Part shown: positions 42,999-51,948 of the stretch, piece by piece
Layout: every line of letters begins with the position of its first letter
Numbering within the stretch: position 1 is the first letter of the stretch
NCBI GenBank assembly: GCA_045652245.1
Contig: JAZRTY010000023.1
Span: 89,508 to 153,507, forward strand
Length of the DNA stretch: 64,000 nucleotides
Reading direction: 5' to 3'
Source of the DNA: SIG622 sp045652245
GTDB taxonomy: Bacteria > Bacillota > Clostridia > Oscillospirales > CAG-382
Translations under genes and position numbers: made by a program
The notes under the pieces: generated by a model
Seen by the model: only the letters and a program-made list of their open reading frames with translations
The model's database searches: none
Told to the model about the DNA's origin: nothing

Positions 42999-44459
42999 AT
43001 GATTCTTTCAGAACTTCTCGAAAAAATACAGCTTGAATATGAAATACGGGGCAATAAAAGTATTGAAATCGACTTTCTTGCGTATGATTCCCGAAAAGCA
43101 ACATCCGGTAGCTTTTTCTTCTGTTTGACAGGTGCTAAAAGCGACGGACATTCTTATGCTTTTAGAGCGTATGAGGGTGGTTGCAGAGTTTTTGCTGTCG
43201 AAAGAGTGCTCGAATTGCCGCAGGATTGCGTACAGGTAGTGTTTGATAATACACGTAAAGCACTTGCGTACATTTCGGCTGCTTTCTACGATTTTCCTGC
43301 AAAACAGCTGAAGGTTATCGGAATAACAGGTACTAAAGGCAAGACTACAATTGCAAATATGATACTTCACTGCCTTGAAAAATGTAATATAAAAGCAGGC
43401 TATATCGGTACAAGTGGAATTGATTACGCAGGACTTCATTTTGAAACAAAAAACACCACTCCCGAAAGTCTTGAACTTCACAAAACCTTTAGCGATATGC
43501 TCAATTGTGGAGTCAGCACTGTTGTAATTGAGGTTTCCTCTCAGGCACTCTTTAACTACAGAGTGGACGGAATTGAGTTTTATATCGGAGTTTTCACAAA
43601 TCTTTCCCCTGACCATATCGGAGAATTTGAGCATCCGACCTTTGAGCATTATAAAAACTCAAAGAAAAAGCTTTTCTCTCTGTGCAAACACGGAATCTTC
43701 AATATTGACGACGAGTACTATCCCGATATGACAAAGGGTTGCAGCTGCAGTATTACAAATTACGGAAAAAATATCGCCGCTGATTTTTGCGGAAAGAATA
43801 TTCAAAAGTGGAGTAATAACGGCAAGCTCGGTATTTCCTTTGACCTTGAAATTGATGGTAAAATATACAACATAAAGCTCCCTATGCCGGGTGAATTTTC
43901 GGTTTCAAACGCTCTGTGTGCTATGGCTGTCTGTAAAAAGCTGACAGACGATATCGGCAGTATAATTTCGGCTCTTGAAAGTACCCTTGTAAAAGGTAGA
44001 TTTCAGATAGTACCGATATTTAATGACAGAATTTTCGTTATCGACTATGCTCACAATGAAGTTAGTCTTAAAACGCTTCTTGAAAGTGTACGGGAATATA
44101 ATCCCGAGCGAATTGTATGCCTTTTCGGCTCGGTTGGTGACAGGACAAAGGGCAGACGCCGTGAGCTTGGATATGTCGCCTCAAGACTTGCCGATTTTTC
44201 AATTATTACTTCGGATAATCCCGGAAATGAAAGTCCGGAAGCTATTATTGACGAGATTGCAAGTTATTTTGACGACGAAAGCAGCTATATTAAAATTCCC
44301 GACAGAGAAGAAGCTATACGTTATGCCGTACGCAATTCAAGAGCAGGTGATATAGTTCTTCTGTGTGGTAAAGGACACGAGAATTATCAACTCATACGGG
44401 GAGAGAATGTTCCTTTCTCCGAGTATGATATTTTGATGTCAGAAAAGGACAAAAACTAA
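42999..44459 (+). CDS. MurE-like UDP-MurNAc-tripeptide synthetase, probably L-lysine-adding
   Basis: 486 residues. Three Mur ligase domains: N-terminal UDP-binding, central ATPase with GTKGKTT near 111, C-terminal domain with the amino-acid motif DNPGNESP at 406-413. mDAP-adding MurE has DNPR there; the absent Arg fits Lys-type enzymes (for example DNPANDDP). ETKNTTPE and VIEVSSQ are present. It ends the four-gene operon. Whether another MurE exists elsewhere is unknown. Confidence 0.85.
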   Translation: MILSELLEKIQLEYEIRGNKSIEIDFLAYDSRKATSGSFFFCLTGAKSDGHSYAFRAYEGGCRVFAVERVLELPQDCVQVVFDNTRKALAYISAAFYDFPAKQLKVIGITGTKGKTTIANMILHCLEKCNIKAGYIGTSGIDYAGLHFETKNTTPESLELHKTFSDMLNCGVSTVVIEVSSQALFNYRVDGIEFYIGVFTNLSPDHIGEFEHPTFEHYKNSKKKLFSLCKHGIFNIDDEYYPDMTKGCSCSITNYGKNIAADFCGKNIQKWSNNGKLGISFDLEIDGKIYNIKLPMPGEFSVSNALCAMAVCKKLTDDIGSIISALESTLVKGRFQIVPIFNDRIFVIDYAHNEVSLKTLLESVREYNPERIVCLFGSVGDRTKGRRRELGYVASRLADFSIITSDNPGNESPEAIIDEIASYFDDESSYIKIPDREEAIRYAVRNSRAGDIVLLCGKGHENYQLIRGENVPFSEYDILMSEKDKN

Positions 44460-44481
44460 TCTTATAAAACCAACGCGAAAC

Positions 44482-44564
44482 GGGACGACACACAGGTCGT
44501 CCCCTACAAATAATTGTTGATATTGCAAATTTAAGGGCTGTAGCAATTCGTTTTGCTACAGCCC
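44482..44564. repeat. Two hairpins in the murE/P-ATPase spacer
   Basis: GGGACGAC-n6-GTCGTCCC (44482-44503), a dispersed-repeat-like motif, and an 11-bp stem (44535-44545 with 44554-44564) of the GGCTGT-GCA type seen at 9205 and 37384. They lie between convergent genes and probably end both transcripts, although neither is followed by a long T-run. Confidence 0.55.
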
Positions 44565-44586
44565 ACAAAGTTTTGTATTTTATTTC

Positions 44587-47247
44587 TTAATGGTGTTTAT
44601 GCTTGATAATGCCTACTGCCTTTGCAAGCTCCATAATTACAAGTGGAACAAGGATAAGACCTATACAGATAAAGTAACATTCAACAGGAAGAGTTACGAG
44701 ATTGAATGCTGTTTCAAGGAAGGGTACAAAGAGAACTGCAAGAACAAGAACTAGAGAGATAAGTGCTGACTTGTTGAGTGTCTTGTTTGTGAATACGCCT
44801 ATCTTGAAGAGTGAACGTTCTGAACGCATATTGTATGCCTGAACAATCTGACAAAGGGCAAGCACGATAAATGCCATTGTCTGACCGTACTGGAGTGCTG
44901 CTTCTTCTGCAAGTCCGAGCTTTGCCATAGCCATATGCTCGCCGATAAAGAAGGCTGCAAGGGATAAAGCTGCAAACATAACACCCTGAATAACCACCTT
45001 GATTCCGAGACCGTGAGCAAAAATTCCCTCGTTCTTGGGCTTTGGCTTTTTATCCATAATATCGCTTTCAACGGCTTCCATACCAAGAGCAATTGCAGGA
45101 AGGCTATCAGTTACAAGGTTAATCCAGAGAAGCTGCATTGACATAAACGGGCTCTTGTGCCAGAGAATCATCGCAAAGAATACTGTAAGCACCTCGCCGA
45201 TGTTTGTACCGAGAAGATAACCTACAACCTTCTTGATGTTAGCATAGATACCTCTACCCTCTCGAACTGCATCAACGATTGTCGCAAAGTTATCGTCGGT
45301 AAGAGTCATATCGGCAGCACCCTTTGCAACGTCTGTACCTGTAATACCCATAGCACAGCCGATATCGGCAGCCTTGAGTGCAGGAGCGTCATTTACACCG
45401 TCACCTGTCATAGAAACAACCTGGTCTTTTCTCTGCCAAGCTTTAACTATTCTTATCTTATTTTCAGGAGAAACTCTCGCATATACTGCGATATTTTCAA
45501 CTCTTGCATCAAGCTCGCTGTCTGTCATAGCATCAAGCTGTGCACCGGTTATTGCTTCATCATTCTCACCAAGTATTCCAAGCTCACGTGCTATTGCAGA
45601 GGCCGTGATTACGTGGTCACCTGTAATCATAACGGGCTTTATACCTGCACGTCTGCATATTGCAACTGCGTCCTTTGCCTCAGGTCTTGGTGGGTCAATC
45701 ATACCTACAAGTCCCATAAAGGTAAGGTCACATTCAAGCTCCTCGGGAGTAGGATTTGAGGATAGCTCCTCTACTTCCTTGAAGGCTACTGCTAAAACAC
45801 GAAGAGCATCAGAACTCATTGTGTTTGTAGCTTCTCTCGCCTTTTCGATATCACCTGCGATACATTTTTCTGCCATGACATCAAATGCACCCTTGACAAT
45901 TGCAATTTTCTTGCCGTCTATTGTATGAACGCTTGTCATAAGCTTTCTGTCAGAGTCAAAGGGAATTTCGCAAAGTCTTGGATATTTTGCAAAAAGCTCG
46001 TCCTTGGGCATACCGTTCTTGAGTGCTGCCATAACTATTGCAGTTTCAGTAGGATCTCCGAAATGCTTTTCTTCACCGTTTTCAATTGCAACACTTCCGT
46101 CGCAACAAAGTGTTCCGTATGAGAGAAGATGCTTGATATTGTCAGAACAATCAGAGCTTATATCTTCAATTTCACCACCGTCAATGTAAGCTTTCAGGAG
46201 TGTCATTCTGTTCTGAGTAAGAGTACCTGTTTTATCTGAACAGATAATAGAAGCGCCACCGAGTGTTTCAACTGCAGGCAGTCTTCTGATAAGTGCATTA
46301 CGGCTTACCATTCTCTGAACACCGATTGAAAGAACGATAGTAACAATTGCCGGAAGTCCCTCGGGAATTGCAGAAACTGCAAGAGAAACGGCTGTCATAA
46401 AGAGATTCATAGGGTCAAGTTTATTTGCAAGACCTACAATGAAGATTATTCCACACGCAACAAGAGCAAGAATACCAAGATACTTACCAAGCTGTGCAAG
46501 CTTTACCTGAAGTGGAGTCTGTGTTTCTTCTTCGCTATCAAGAAGATTTGCAATTTTACCCATTTCGGTATCCATTCCTGTAGCAGTAACTACTGCAAGT
46601 GCATTACCATAGGTTACACTACAGCCTGAAAATACCATATTGTTTCTGTCACCGAGGGGTGCACCCTCTTTAACCTCTGTTTCGCTATCCTTTTCGGTAG
46701 GCACAGATTCACCGGTAAGTGCCGATTCCTCGCACTTAAGGCTTGAGCTTTCAATAAGTCTTGCATCTGCAGGGATAAAGTCACCTGCTTCAAGCTTTAT
46801 AATATCGCCCGGAACAAGAAGCGAAGCATCAATAACATCCTCAACACCGTTTCTTATTACTCTTGCGTGAGGCGCTGACATACTCTTGAGGGCATCAAGT
46901 GCCTTTTCAGCCTTACTTTCCTGCATAACGCCCATAATTGCATTAAGCACAACAATTAAAAGGATAAGACCGGGTTCGAAAAACTCTGCTGCACTTCCGT
47001 GTCCCTGTGAAAGATCAAAGATAACAAGTCCTGCAGAAATAACGGCAGCTGCAAGAAGAATAAGAATCATTACATCCTTAAACTGGTCAATAAATCTTGC
47101 AAACATTGTTTTCTTCTTCTTTTCACGAAGCTTGTTCTGACCGTACTTTTGGGTAAGCTCTGCAGCTTTCTCCTGTGAGAGTCCGACATTTTTGTCAGCA
47201 CCGAGAGTACTCAGTACATCTGTAATTGCCTTGTCATAAAATTGCAT
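44587..47247 (-). CDS. Calcium-type cation-translocating P-type ATPase
   Basis: 886 residues, standard P2 type. N-terminal cation-ATPase domain, TGES motif (ALTGESVPTEK), PEGLPA in the ion-binding helix M4, phosphorylated D338 in CSDKTGTLTQN, KGA in the nucleotide domain and MTGDGVNDAPALK in the hinge. About ten membrane helices. The sequence is closest to SERCA/PMCA-like bacterial Ca2+ exporters. It is a single gene; ATG 47247 follows AAGGAGACAAAG. Confidence 0.92.
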   Translation of the reverse strand: MQFYDKAITDVLSTLGADKNVGLSQEKAAELTQKYGQNKLREKKKKTMFARFIDQFKDVMILILLAAAVISAGLVIFDLSQGHGSAAEFFEPGLILLIVVLNAIMGVMQESKAEKALDALKSMSAPHARVIRNGVEDVIDASLLVPGDIIKLEAGDFIPADARLIESSSLKCEESALTGESVPTEKDSETEVKEGAPLGDRNNMVFSGCSVTYGNALAVVTATGMDTEMGKIANLLDSEEETQTPLQVKLAQLGKYLGILALVACGIIFIVGLANKLDPMNLFMTAVSLAVSAIPEGLPAIVTIVLSIGVQRMVSRNALIRRLPAVETLGGASIICSDKTGTLTQNRMTLLKAYIDGGEIEDISSDCSDNIKHLLSYGTLCCDGSVAIENGEEKHFGDPTETAIVMAALKNGMPKDELFAKYPRLCEIPFDSDRKLMTSVHTIDGKKIAIVKGAFDVMAEKCIAGDIEKAREATNTMSSDALRVLAVAFKEVEELSSNPTPEELECDLTFMGLVGMIDPPRPEAKDAVAICRRAGIKPVMITGDHVITASAIARELGILGENDEAITGAQLDAMTDSELDARVENIAVYARVSPENKIRIVKAWQRKDQVVSMTGDGVNDAPALKAADIGCAMGITGTDVAKGAADMTLTDDNFATIVDAVREGRGIYANIKKVVGYLLGTNIGEVLTVFFAMILWHKSPFMSMQLLWINLVTDSLPAIALGMEAVESDIMDKKPKPKNEGIFAHGLGIKVVIQGVMFAALSLAAFFIGEHMAMAKLGLAEEAALQYGQTMAFIVLALCQIVQAYNMRSERSLFKIGVFTNKTLNKSALISLVLVLAVLFVPFLETAFNLVTLPVECYFICIGLILVPLVIMELAKAVGIIKHKHH

Positions 47248-47299
47248 TTCTTTGTCTCCTTCTGGATTTTTTGTATTTATATTTTACCACAGTGTGGAT

Positions 47300-48091
47300 T
47301 TATACCTTATCTGAACTGAATGGAAGCGACGGTACCTCGTGGAAGCCGTCAAGCTCTGCTCTTTGCATCGCACCGAAAATTCTGTACTTAAGTCCCTTGT
47401 AGTCCTTTGAAAATTCACGTAAAATTTCCTTCATTCTTGCGCGTTCCGAATCTCTGTCGGCAGGACAGGGACTATCAAAAATGGGAAGTTCTGCTTTGTT
47501 TGCAAAATACCGGATATCCTTTTCGGGAGTATATATAAGTGGACGTATCACCGTAATATCTCGTCTGTCAAGATATGTTACGGGCGAAAAGCAACCGAGT
47601 CTTCCTTCATTAAAAAGATTCATCATAAAGGTTTCAACTGCATCGTCAAAATGATGACCAAGAGCAAGCTTTGAATATCCTTGCGATTTTGCTGCATCAT
47701 GTAATGCACCTCTTCGCATTCTTGCACAGAGTGAGCAAGGGTTTTTCTCTTTTCTTACATTGAAAACTACATTTATTATCTGTGTTTCTCCAATATATAA
47801 CGGCACATCAAGCTCATCACAAAAGCGCTGCATACTTTCCCTCGTCTGCAGTATATTCTGCGTACTTGTAAAGCCTGCCTTGTCAAAGCCGGTATCAAGA
47901 TAGATTGCAAGCAGCTCAAATTTTTTCGGATAAAATCTGCGAAGTGCCGACATAGCACACAAAAGTGTCAACGAATCTTTACCACCCGATACACCGACTG
48001 CAATTTTGTCGCCGTCACAAATCATTTCGTAATCATCAACTGCACGCCTTGTATAGCTTAATATACGCCTTATGTTTTCGTTGTATGCCAT
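47300..48091 (-). CDS. TtcA-family tRNA thiolation enzyme
   Basis: 263 residues from ATG 48091 with GGAGAA upstream; a longer frame starts between the promoter and this ATG. PP-loop SGGKDSLTLL activates the target base with ATP. CSLCARMRRGAL supplies the CxxC cluster ligands, and another Cys lies in DSPCPADRDSERARM. Family members make 2-thiocytidine-32 in tRNA or act as related sulfur-transfer ATPases. No tRNA target can be deduced. Its promoter is at 48220-48248. Confidence 0.82.
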   Translation of the reverse strand: MAYNENIRRILSYTRRAVDDYEMICDGDKIAVGVSGGKDSLTLLCAMSALRRFYPKKFELLAIYLDTGFDKAGFTSTQNILQTRESMQRFCDELDVPLYIGETQIINVVFNVRKEKNPCSLCARMRRGALHDAAKSQGYSKLALGHHFDDAVETFMMNLFNEGRLGCFSPVTYLDRRDITVIRPLIYTPEKDIRYFANKAELPIFDSPCPADRDSERARMKEILREFSKDYKGLKYRIFGAMQRAELDGFHEVPSLPFSSDKV

Positions 48092-48219
48092 AGACTGCTT
48101 TCTCCAAAATTCAATTCTTGCTCTTTTATACTGCGGAATAACAATATCCGAAAGCACTATTTGCAAGCTTTTATAAGTACTTCATCATTTTTAACCTTAA
48201 AAATTGCTATAACGAGGTT

Positions 48220-48248
48220 ATTATATCATATAATGTTAATTTTTTCAA
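48220..48248 (-). promoter_or_regulatory. Promoter of the TtcA-like gene
   Basis: Minus strand TTGAAA (48248-48243), 17 bases, TATAAT (48225-48220). Confidence 0.7.
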
Positions 48249-48323
48249 GTGTTATCTTTATTTTATTTCAATCATTGTCAAAAAATTCACATAATGTACT
48301 TTTAAAAAATATATAGATATTAC

Positions 48324-48352
48324 TTGAAAAGTTACACACTTTTTGTTATAAT
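48324..48352 (+). promoter_or_regulatory. Promoter of the comF-like gene
   Basis: TTGAAA (48324-48329), 17 bases, TATAAT (48347-48352). It shows that the coding start must be downstream of about 48359. Confidence 0.75.
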
Positions 48353-48392
48353 AAAGTCATACTGTAACAGTGCAAAAGGGCGAGGTGGAATT

Positions 48393-49046
48393 TTGAACTT
48401 TATAAAGAAGCTTTTCGCATATAACTGTATTTCCTGCGGACTTGCAACGCAGGGAAAAAATAATGTTTTCTGCGAAAGCTGTACGCAGATTCTCGAAAAG
48501 GAATTTATAAAAGGAAATACTGCAGATATTCTCTGGTGTCTGTCCTATAAAAGTCAAGTGCCACAGGACCTTATCCTATATATGAAGGATAACAACGACA
48601 AAGCCGCCTTTGACCTTTCTGCAGAAATCATACATAAACGGTTGTTACTTGAAGCTATCCCTGACATTGAAGAATATACAATCACCTTTGCTCCGAGAAA
48701 ACCCCTGTCAAAGTTAAAATATAAATTCGACCAATCCCAGAAAATCGGAGAAGCTCTGGCAGAACTGCTTTTTAATAACAAAGATTACTGTATTGCGACA
48801 ATTGACAGGTCATATTTTTCTAAAGCACAAAAGATGCTTAGTCAGGAAGAAAGAAGAAAAAATCTATCAAAGAAGCTGAAATTGAAGAGATATTACAAAA
48901 AGAATCCACTGCCGAAGAAGCTGATTATTATTGACGACGTAACAACTACGGGTACAACGCTTGAAAAAGCCCGACAGCTACTTTTGAGTGCAGGAGCAGA
49001 AAGCTGTATTCCGATAGCGCTTTGTGGCGTGAATTTTGGAAAATAA
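48393..49046 (+). CDS. ComF-family phosphoribosyltransferase-like protein
   Basis: 217 residues from TTG 48393 (AGGTGG six bases upstream); the longer frame would start inside the promoter. An N-terminal four-Cys zinc ribbon (CISCG, CESC) is followed by a PRTase domain with the PRPP loop IIDDVTTTGTTLEKA. ComFC-type proteins take part in DNA uptake in competent bacteria, but no comFA is adjacent, so the role is uncertain. It ends 16 bases before the tRNA promoter. Confidence 0.85.
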   Translation: MNFIKKLFAYNCISCGLATQGKNNVFCESCTQILEKEFIKGNTADILWCLSYKSQVPQDLILYMKDNNDKAAFDLSAEIIHKRLLLEAIPDIEEYTITFAPRKPLSKLKYKFDQSQKIGEALAELLFNNKDYCIATIDRSYFSKAQKMLSQEERRKNLSKKLKLKRYYKKNPLPKKLIIIDDVTTTGTTLEKARQLLLSAGAESCIPIALCGVNFGK

Positions 49047-49061
49047 AAAACAAAAATCCTC

Positions 49062-49090
49062 TTGACAATCAGAGAAAAAAATGGTATAAT
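49062..49090 (+). promoter_or_regulatory. Consensus promoter of tRNA-Leu
   Basis: TTGACA (49062-49067), 17 bases, TATAAT (49085-49090), 35 bases before the tRNA. Confidence 0.85.
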
Positions 49091-49124
49091 AATTTTCGTT
49101 CGGTACACGGTACCGAATCTATAT

Positions 49125-49209
49125 GCGGGCGTGGCGGAATTGGCAGACGCGCCAGACTTAGAATCTGGTGTTTTGCGACGTGGGGGTTCAAGTCCCTTCG
49201 CCCGCACCA
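49125..49209 (+). tRNA. tRNA-Leu (anticodon UAG), CCA encoded
   Basis: Acceptor GCGGGCG (49125) pairs with CGCCCGC (49199-49205). The anticodon arm CCAGA-CTTAGAA-TCTGG gives anticodon UAG, reading CUA and probably CUN. A long variable arm (class II) and the T-loop GTTCAAGTCC are present, followed by A and CCA. 85 bases, no intron. Confidence 0.97.
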
Positions 49210-49240
49210 AAAATTGAAAGCACCCATTAGGGTGCTTTTA
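49207..49240 (+). repeat. Direct repeat copy 1: tRNA-Leu 3' end plus terminator hairpin
   Basis: 34 bases starting in the CCA end of the tRNA; matches 50520-50553 at 32 of 34 positions. The two differences fall on a paired stem position (A-U here, G-C there), so the hairpin is preserved by compensation. An attL-like arrangement. Confidence 0.75.
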
Positions 49241-49247
49241 ATTTTTT
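49217..49247 (+). terminator. Terminator of tRNA-Leu
   Basis: 9-bp stem (49217-49225 with 49230-49238), ATTA loop, then TTTTAATTTTTT. Confidence 0.85.
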
Positions 49248-49620
49248 ATATGGAGGGGACTTGAAGCCTAAGATGTCAAAAAGCATTAGGAAAAAACGAA
49301 CATCTTTTTAAGCTTTTGGGTACGATGACAAACGGAGTTTGGTAAGTAAGAGGGACGCCGCAGGCAACTGTGGCTCTTCGCCCTCACCCAAAATCGACAT
49401 TATTATGATTTTTACTTGTTCACTATTAACCATTCATTCACCGTAATTCCCATATTTTTTGCGTATGGATTTTTGAAAAAACAAAGCCACAAATATAGAA
49501 GAAATGCTTACGATGAAAATGCAAAAAGACGAGATTATAGGAATTCAAAAGGCATAAATTTATGCATAGTTTACAAACGAAGAGGATGTTAGTACCTGCT
49601 TTAATTGTTATATTATACAA
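49248..49620. other. Gene-free part of the tRNA-Leu flanked segment
   Basis: No credible coding region. 49300-49390 is GC-richer (GGGACGCCGCAGGCAACTGTG) and looks like a decayed fragment or dispersed repeat, whereas the rest is AT-rich. No integrase or RNA gene is seen. Confidence 0.5.
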
Positions 49621-50250
49621 TTACAGAACTTCAACACCCAGTACATCTACAACGCAGTTAATGATGGATTCACGCCAAAGTTCTTCCTTTTGCAAAATCA
49701 TTTGATTTGGTCTCGGAATGAATAGCTTGGCCTCGCCGGTCAGTGTACTTTCAATGTTTTCTTGTATATTACGATTTCTTCTGAAGTTTTCCCTTGAATT
49801 TCCAAAAAGAGGAAAATGAATTACATTGTTGTCAATAGCTATTCCTAAATGAAAAAATTTATATCCGAATTCTGTGTTTTTAAAGAGAAGCATTGGAGTT
49901 TTTTGTAAGTTGAAAACGGATAAGCCTATTATAAATTTTGTCTCTTTCATTTTGAAAGGAATATTGTCCTCAGTAAGCTTACTTGGCATTTTTTCAAGTA
50001 ACAGTTTGTAAAGCTCATCCTTTCTTAGATGACAATCTGCTAATTGTAAGGACTTCATTGCAACACCAGAAATGCTTTTTGAACTGTATGTATTGCGTTT
50101 AAAAATCAATATTAAAACTAACACATAAAGCAATGTAAAAAGTACAAAAACAAATGGAAATGGAGCTATAAGTGCAATGCAGAATTCGCCAACTATGTAA
50201 GCAACAAAGATAATTAAAATGTTTTTTAAACCCTTTGTTTTATTTTTCAT
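49621..50250 (-). CDS. Unknown membrane-anchored protein inside the tRNA-Leu flanked segment
   Basis: 209 residues from ATG 50250 with GGGGTGA upstream (a GTG at 50259 is also possible). Two adjacent hydrophobic helices at about residues 8-50, then a 155-residue soluble, mainly basic domain with no family I recognise. Base composition is visibly more AT-rich than flanking housekeeping genes. Position between the tRNA-Leu 3' end and its duplicated copy suggests recent acquisition. No function assigned. Confidence 0.6.
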   Translation of the reverse strand: MKNKTKGLKNILIIFVAYIVGEFCIALIAPFPFVFVLFTLLYVLVLILIFKRNTYSSKSISGVAMKSLQLADCHLRKDELYKLLLEKMPSKLTEDNIPFKMKETKFIIGLSVFNLQKTPMLLFKNTEFGYKFFHLGIAIDNNVIHFPLFGNSRENFRRNRNIQENIESTLTGEAKLFIPRPNQMILQKEELWRESIINCVVDVLGVEVL

Positions 50251-50519
50251 TAAATTCACCCCATATAATTATGTCAAATTTGATGTACCATTATACCAAT
50301 AATTATAACACAAAGAACTATAATTGTCAAGATATGAAGCTGTTGGTTAAATCAAATAATATACATGATGATGTGAATACTTCGAAAGTGTTTAAGAAAA
50401 GCACAGTTGTTGATTTACACAATTACCTTGCGTTTGTAAGATTTTTATATAAAATGCTGCTTAACATAGGGGTGCAAAATTGCCCTATAAGAAATCTTTA
50501 TCAAAATTGCAGTTATTTG

Positions 50520-50553
50520 CCAAAAATTGAAGGCACCCATTAGGGTGCCTTTA
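50520..50553 (+). repeat. Direct repeat copy 2 (attR-like)
   Basis: Second copy of the 34-base tRNA-Leu tail/terminator repeat, 1,279 bases after the first. It is 32/34 identical with one compensatory stem pair change. Confidence 0.75.
50530..50551 (-). terminator. Hairpin at the end of the methylaspartate operon
   Basis: 9-bp stem (50530-50538 with 50543-50551), ATTA loop, 23 bases downstream of the mal stop; on the minus strand followed by CAATTTTT. Confidence 0.7.
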
Positions 50554-50574
50554 TTATTTTACTTTTATAGGTTA

Positions 50575-51834
50575 TTATTTCTCAAGAGCTTTTTTTGCTT
50601 TCTTCATAGCTATAATGCGATTCATTTCATTATAAACTATCATATAACCTTCATCAACGCCCATACCCGGCTTTGCGAGAATCTGAACAGGCTGGGTAGC
50701 CATAGCACAATGAACACATACCTGTGCACTGCGGTCGGTTTCGTTGCAAGTGCCTCCCTGATAAGCGCCAATTCCCTTTTCTTTACAGTACAAAACTGCT
50801 TCAATGGTATTATTTATACCGCCAAGGTCAGGAGTCTTTATTTGTACCATATGACCTGCTTTATTATCAGCAAAAAGCTTAATATCCTCAAGAGTGTTAC
50901 ACCACTCGTCTGCAACAAGCTCCACATCACATCCACGATCATCCAGCTCTTTTGTCAATGCAGCAAGCGCTGTAAGCTGTGTTTCACGGTCACAGTCACA
51001 GTCCATAGGTCCCTCGATACGTAATTTAAAGGGTTTTGCGATTTTACCAAGTCCCTCTATGTAATCTGCCATAGCCTTGTAGTTGTTGTTGCCAAAGGCT
51101 GCACCGATAGTACCATATACATCTATGTGCATAACAGGGGAATAGCTCTCATCAGCACGGAACTCTAAAATACGGTTACGCAACCATTCGACATATTCAG
51201 CAAGTTTCTCACCTTTTCTGCCAAGCTTTGTATCAATATTGTTAATAAGTGCATGAGGAAGAACCTGTGCACCCTTAATAATCATTTTATCAGAGTTATC
51301 ATAACGATCATCACCGGACTGAGTGAAAATCGGGATAGGGGTTTCTGACACGGTGCAGCCATATTCATCAGCTACTACCTCACACATCATTCTGTGAGTT
51401 GCTTTTGCAACTGCATCCAGAATTGCCTGAGATAAGCCATAACGTATAGCTGTATGCAGGCGTTTGCCGTCTACCTTAATAGCTTCCATCATTGTGCAAA
51501 GGCCACGGAAATCATCTGCTTCCTTACCAACAAGCTCGGGCTTTATGTATTTATCAATAACGGGAATAAAATCTTCTGCAAGAAACAGCGGATCACGTCC
51601 ACCTGCACCGGAATACTGTACAGCGGCACAGTCACCGTATGCTATCTGACCGTCCTCTAAAACAATCATAACTGAAATTGATTCGCCTGCCTGACGAACA
51701 GCACGAAATCCCTCGGTTACAGGGTCACCTATATAAAATACACCATTATGACCTGCACCCTGCTTGATAGCACGCTGGTCATCAAAGTAAAATCCGGTAC
51801 GTCCGGGTGAACATATGACATCTATAATTTTCAT
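50575..51834 (-). CDS. mal: 3-Methylaspartate ammonia-lyase
   Basis: 419 residues from ATG 51834 (GGAGATAAAT upstream); a 21-residue longer frame lacks a site. It deaminates L-threo-3-methylaspartate to mesaconate. Enolase-superfamily fold; MKIIDVICSPGRTGFYFDDQRAIKQGA is the diagnostic N-terminus, and the catalytic Lys is K333 in MVQIKTPDLGGINN, matching K331 of the clostridial enzyme. Metal ligands lie in HIDVYG, EGPMD and ADEWCN. It is the last gene, 114 bases after glmE; the spacer contains a weak AT hairpin. Confidence 0.96.
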   Translation of the reverse strand: MKIIDVICSPGRTGFYFDDQRAIKQGAGHNGVFYIGDPVTEGFRAVRQAGESISVMIVLEDGQIAYGDCAAVQYSGAGGRDPLFLAEDFIPVIDKYIKPELVGKEADDFRGLCTMMEAIKVDGKRLHTAIRYGLSQAILDAVAKATHRMMCEVVADEYGCTVSETPIPIFTQSGDDRYDNSDKMIIKGAQVLPHALINNIDTKLGRKGEKLAEYVEWLRNRILEFRADESYSPVMHIDVYGTIGAAFGNNNYKAMADYIEGLGKIAKPFKLRIEGPMDCDCDRETQLTALAALTKELDDRGCDVELVADEWCNTLEDIKLFADNKAGHMVQIKTPDLGGINNTIEAVLYCKEKGIGAYQGGTCNETDRSAQVCVHCAMATQPVQILAKPGMGVDEGYMIVYNEMNRIIAMKKAKKALEK

Positions 51835-51948
51835 ATTTATCTCCATTCCACTCGCCACATTTTGTGACGGTATAATTTTTATAAAATTGCTGAACAATTT
51901 TCAAAACGTGACATACTGAAAAACCAAGTAATCTTCACGTTTATTCCT

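Noticed and set aside
45157..45759. 200-residue open frame antisense to the P-type ATPase
   Set aside because: It lies wholly inside a well-conserved gene, is Cys/Ser-rich low quality sequence and has no ribosome site; a shadow frame.
49022..49264. Open frame covering tRNA-Leu
   Set aside because: It reads through the tRNA and has no independent coding support.
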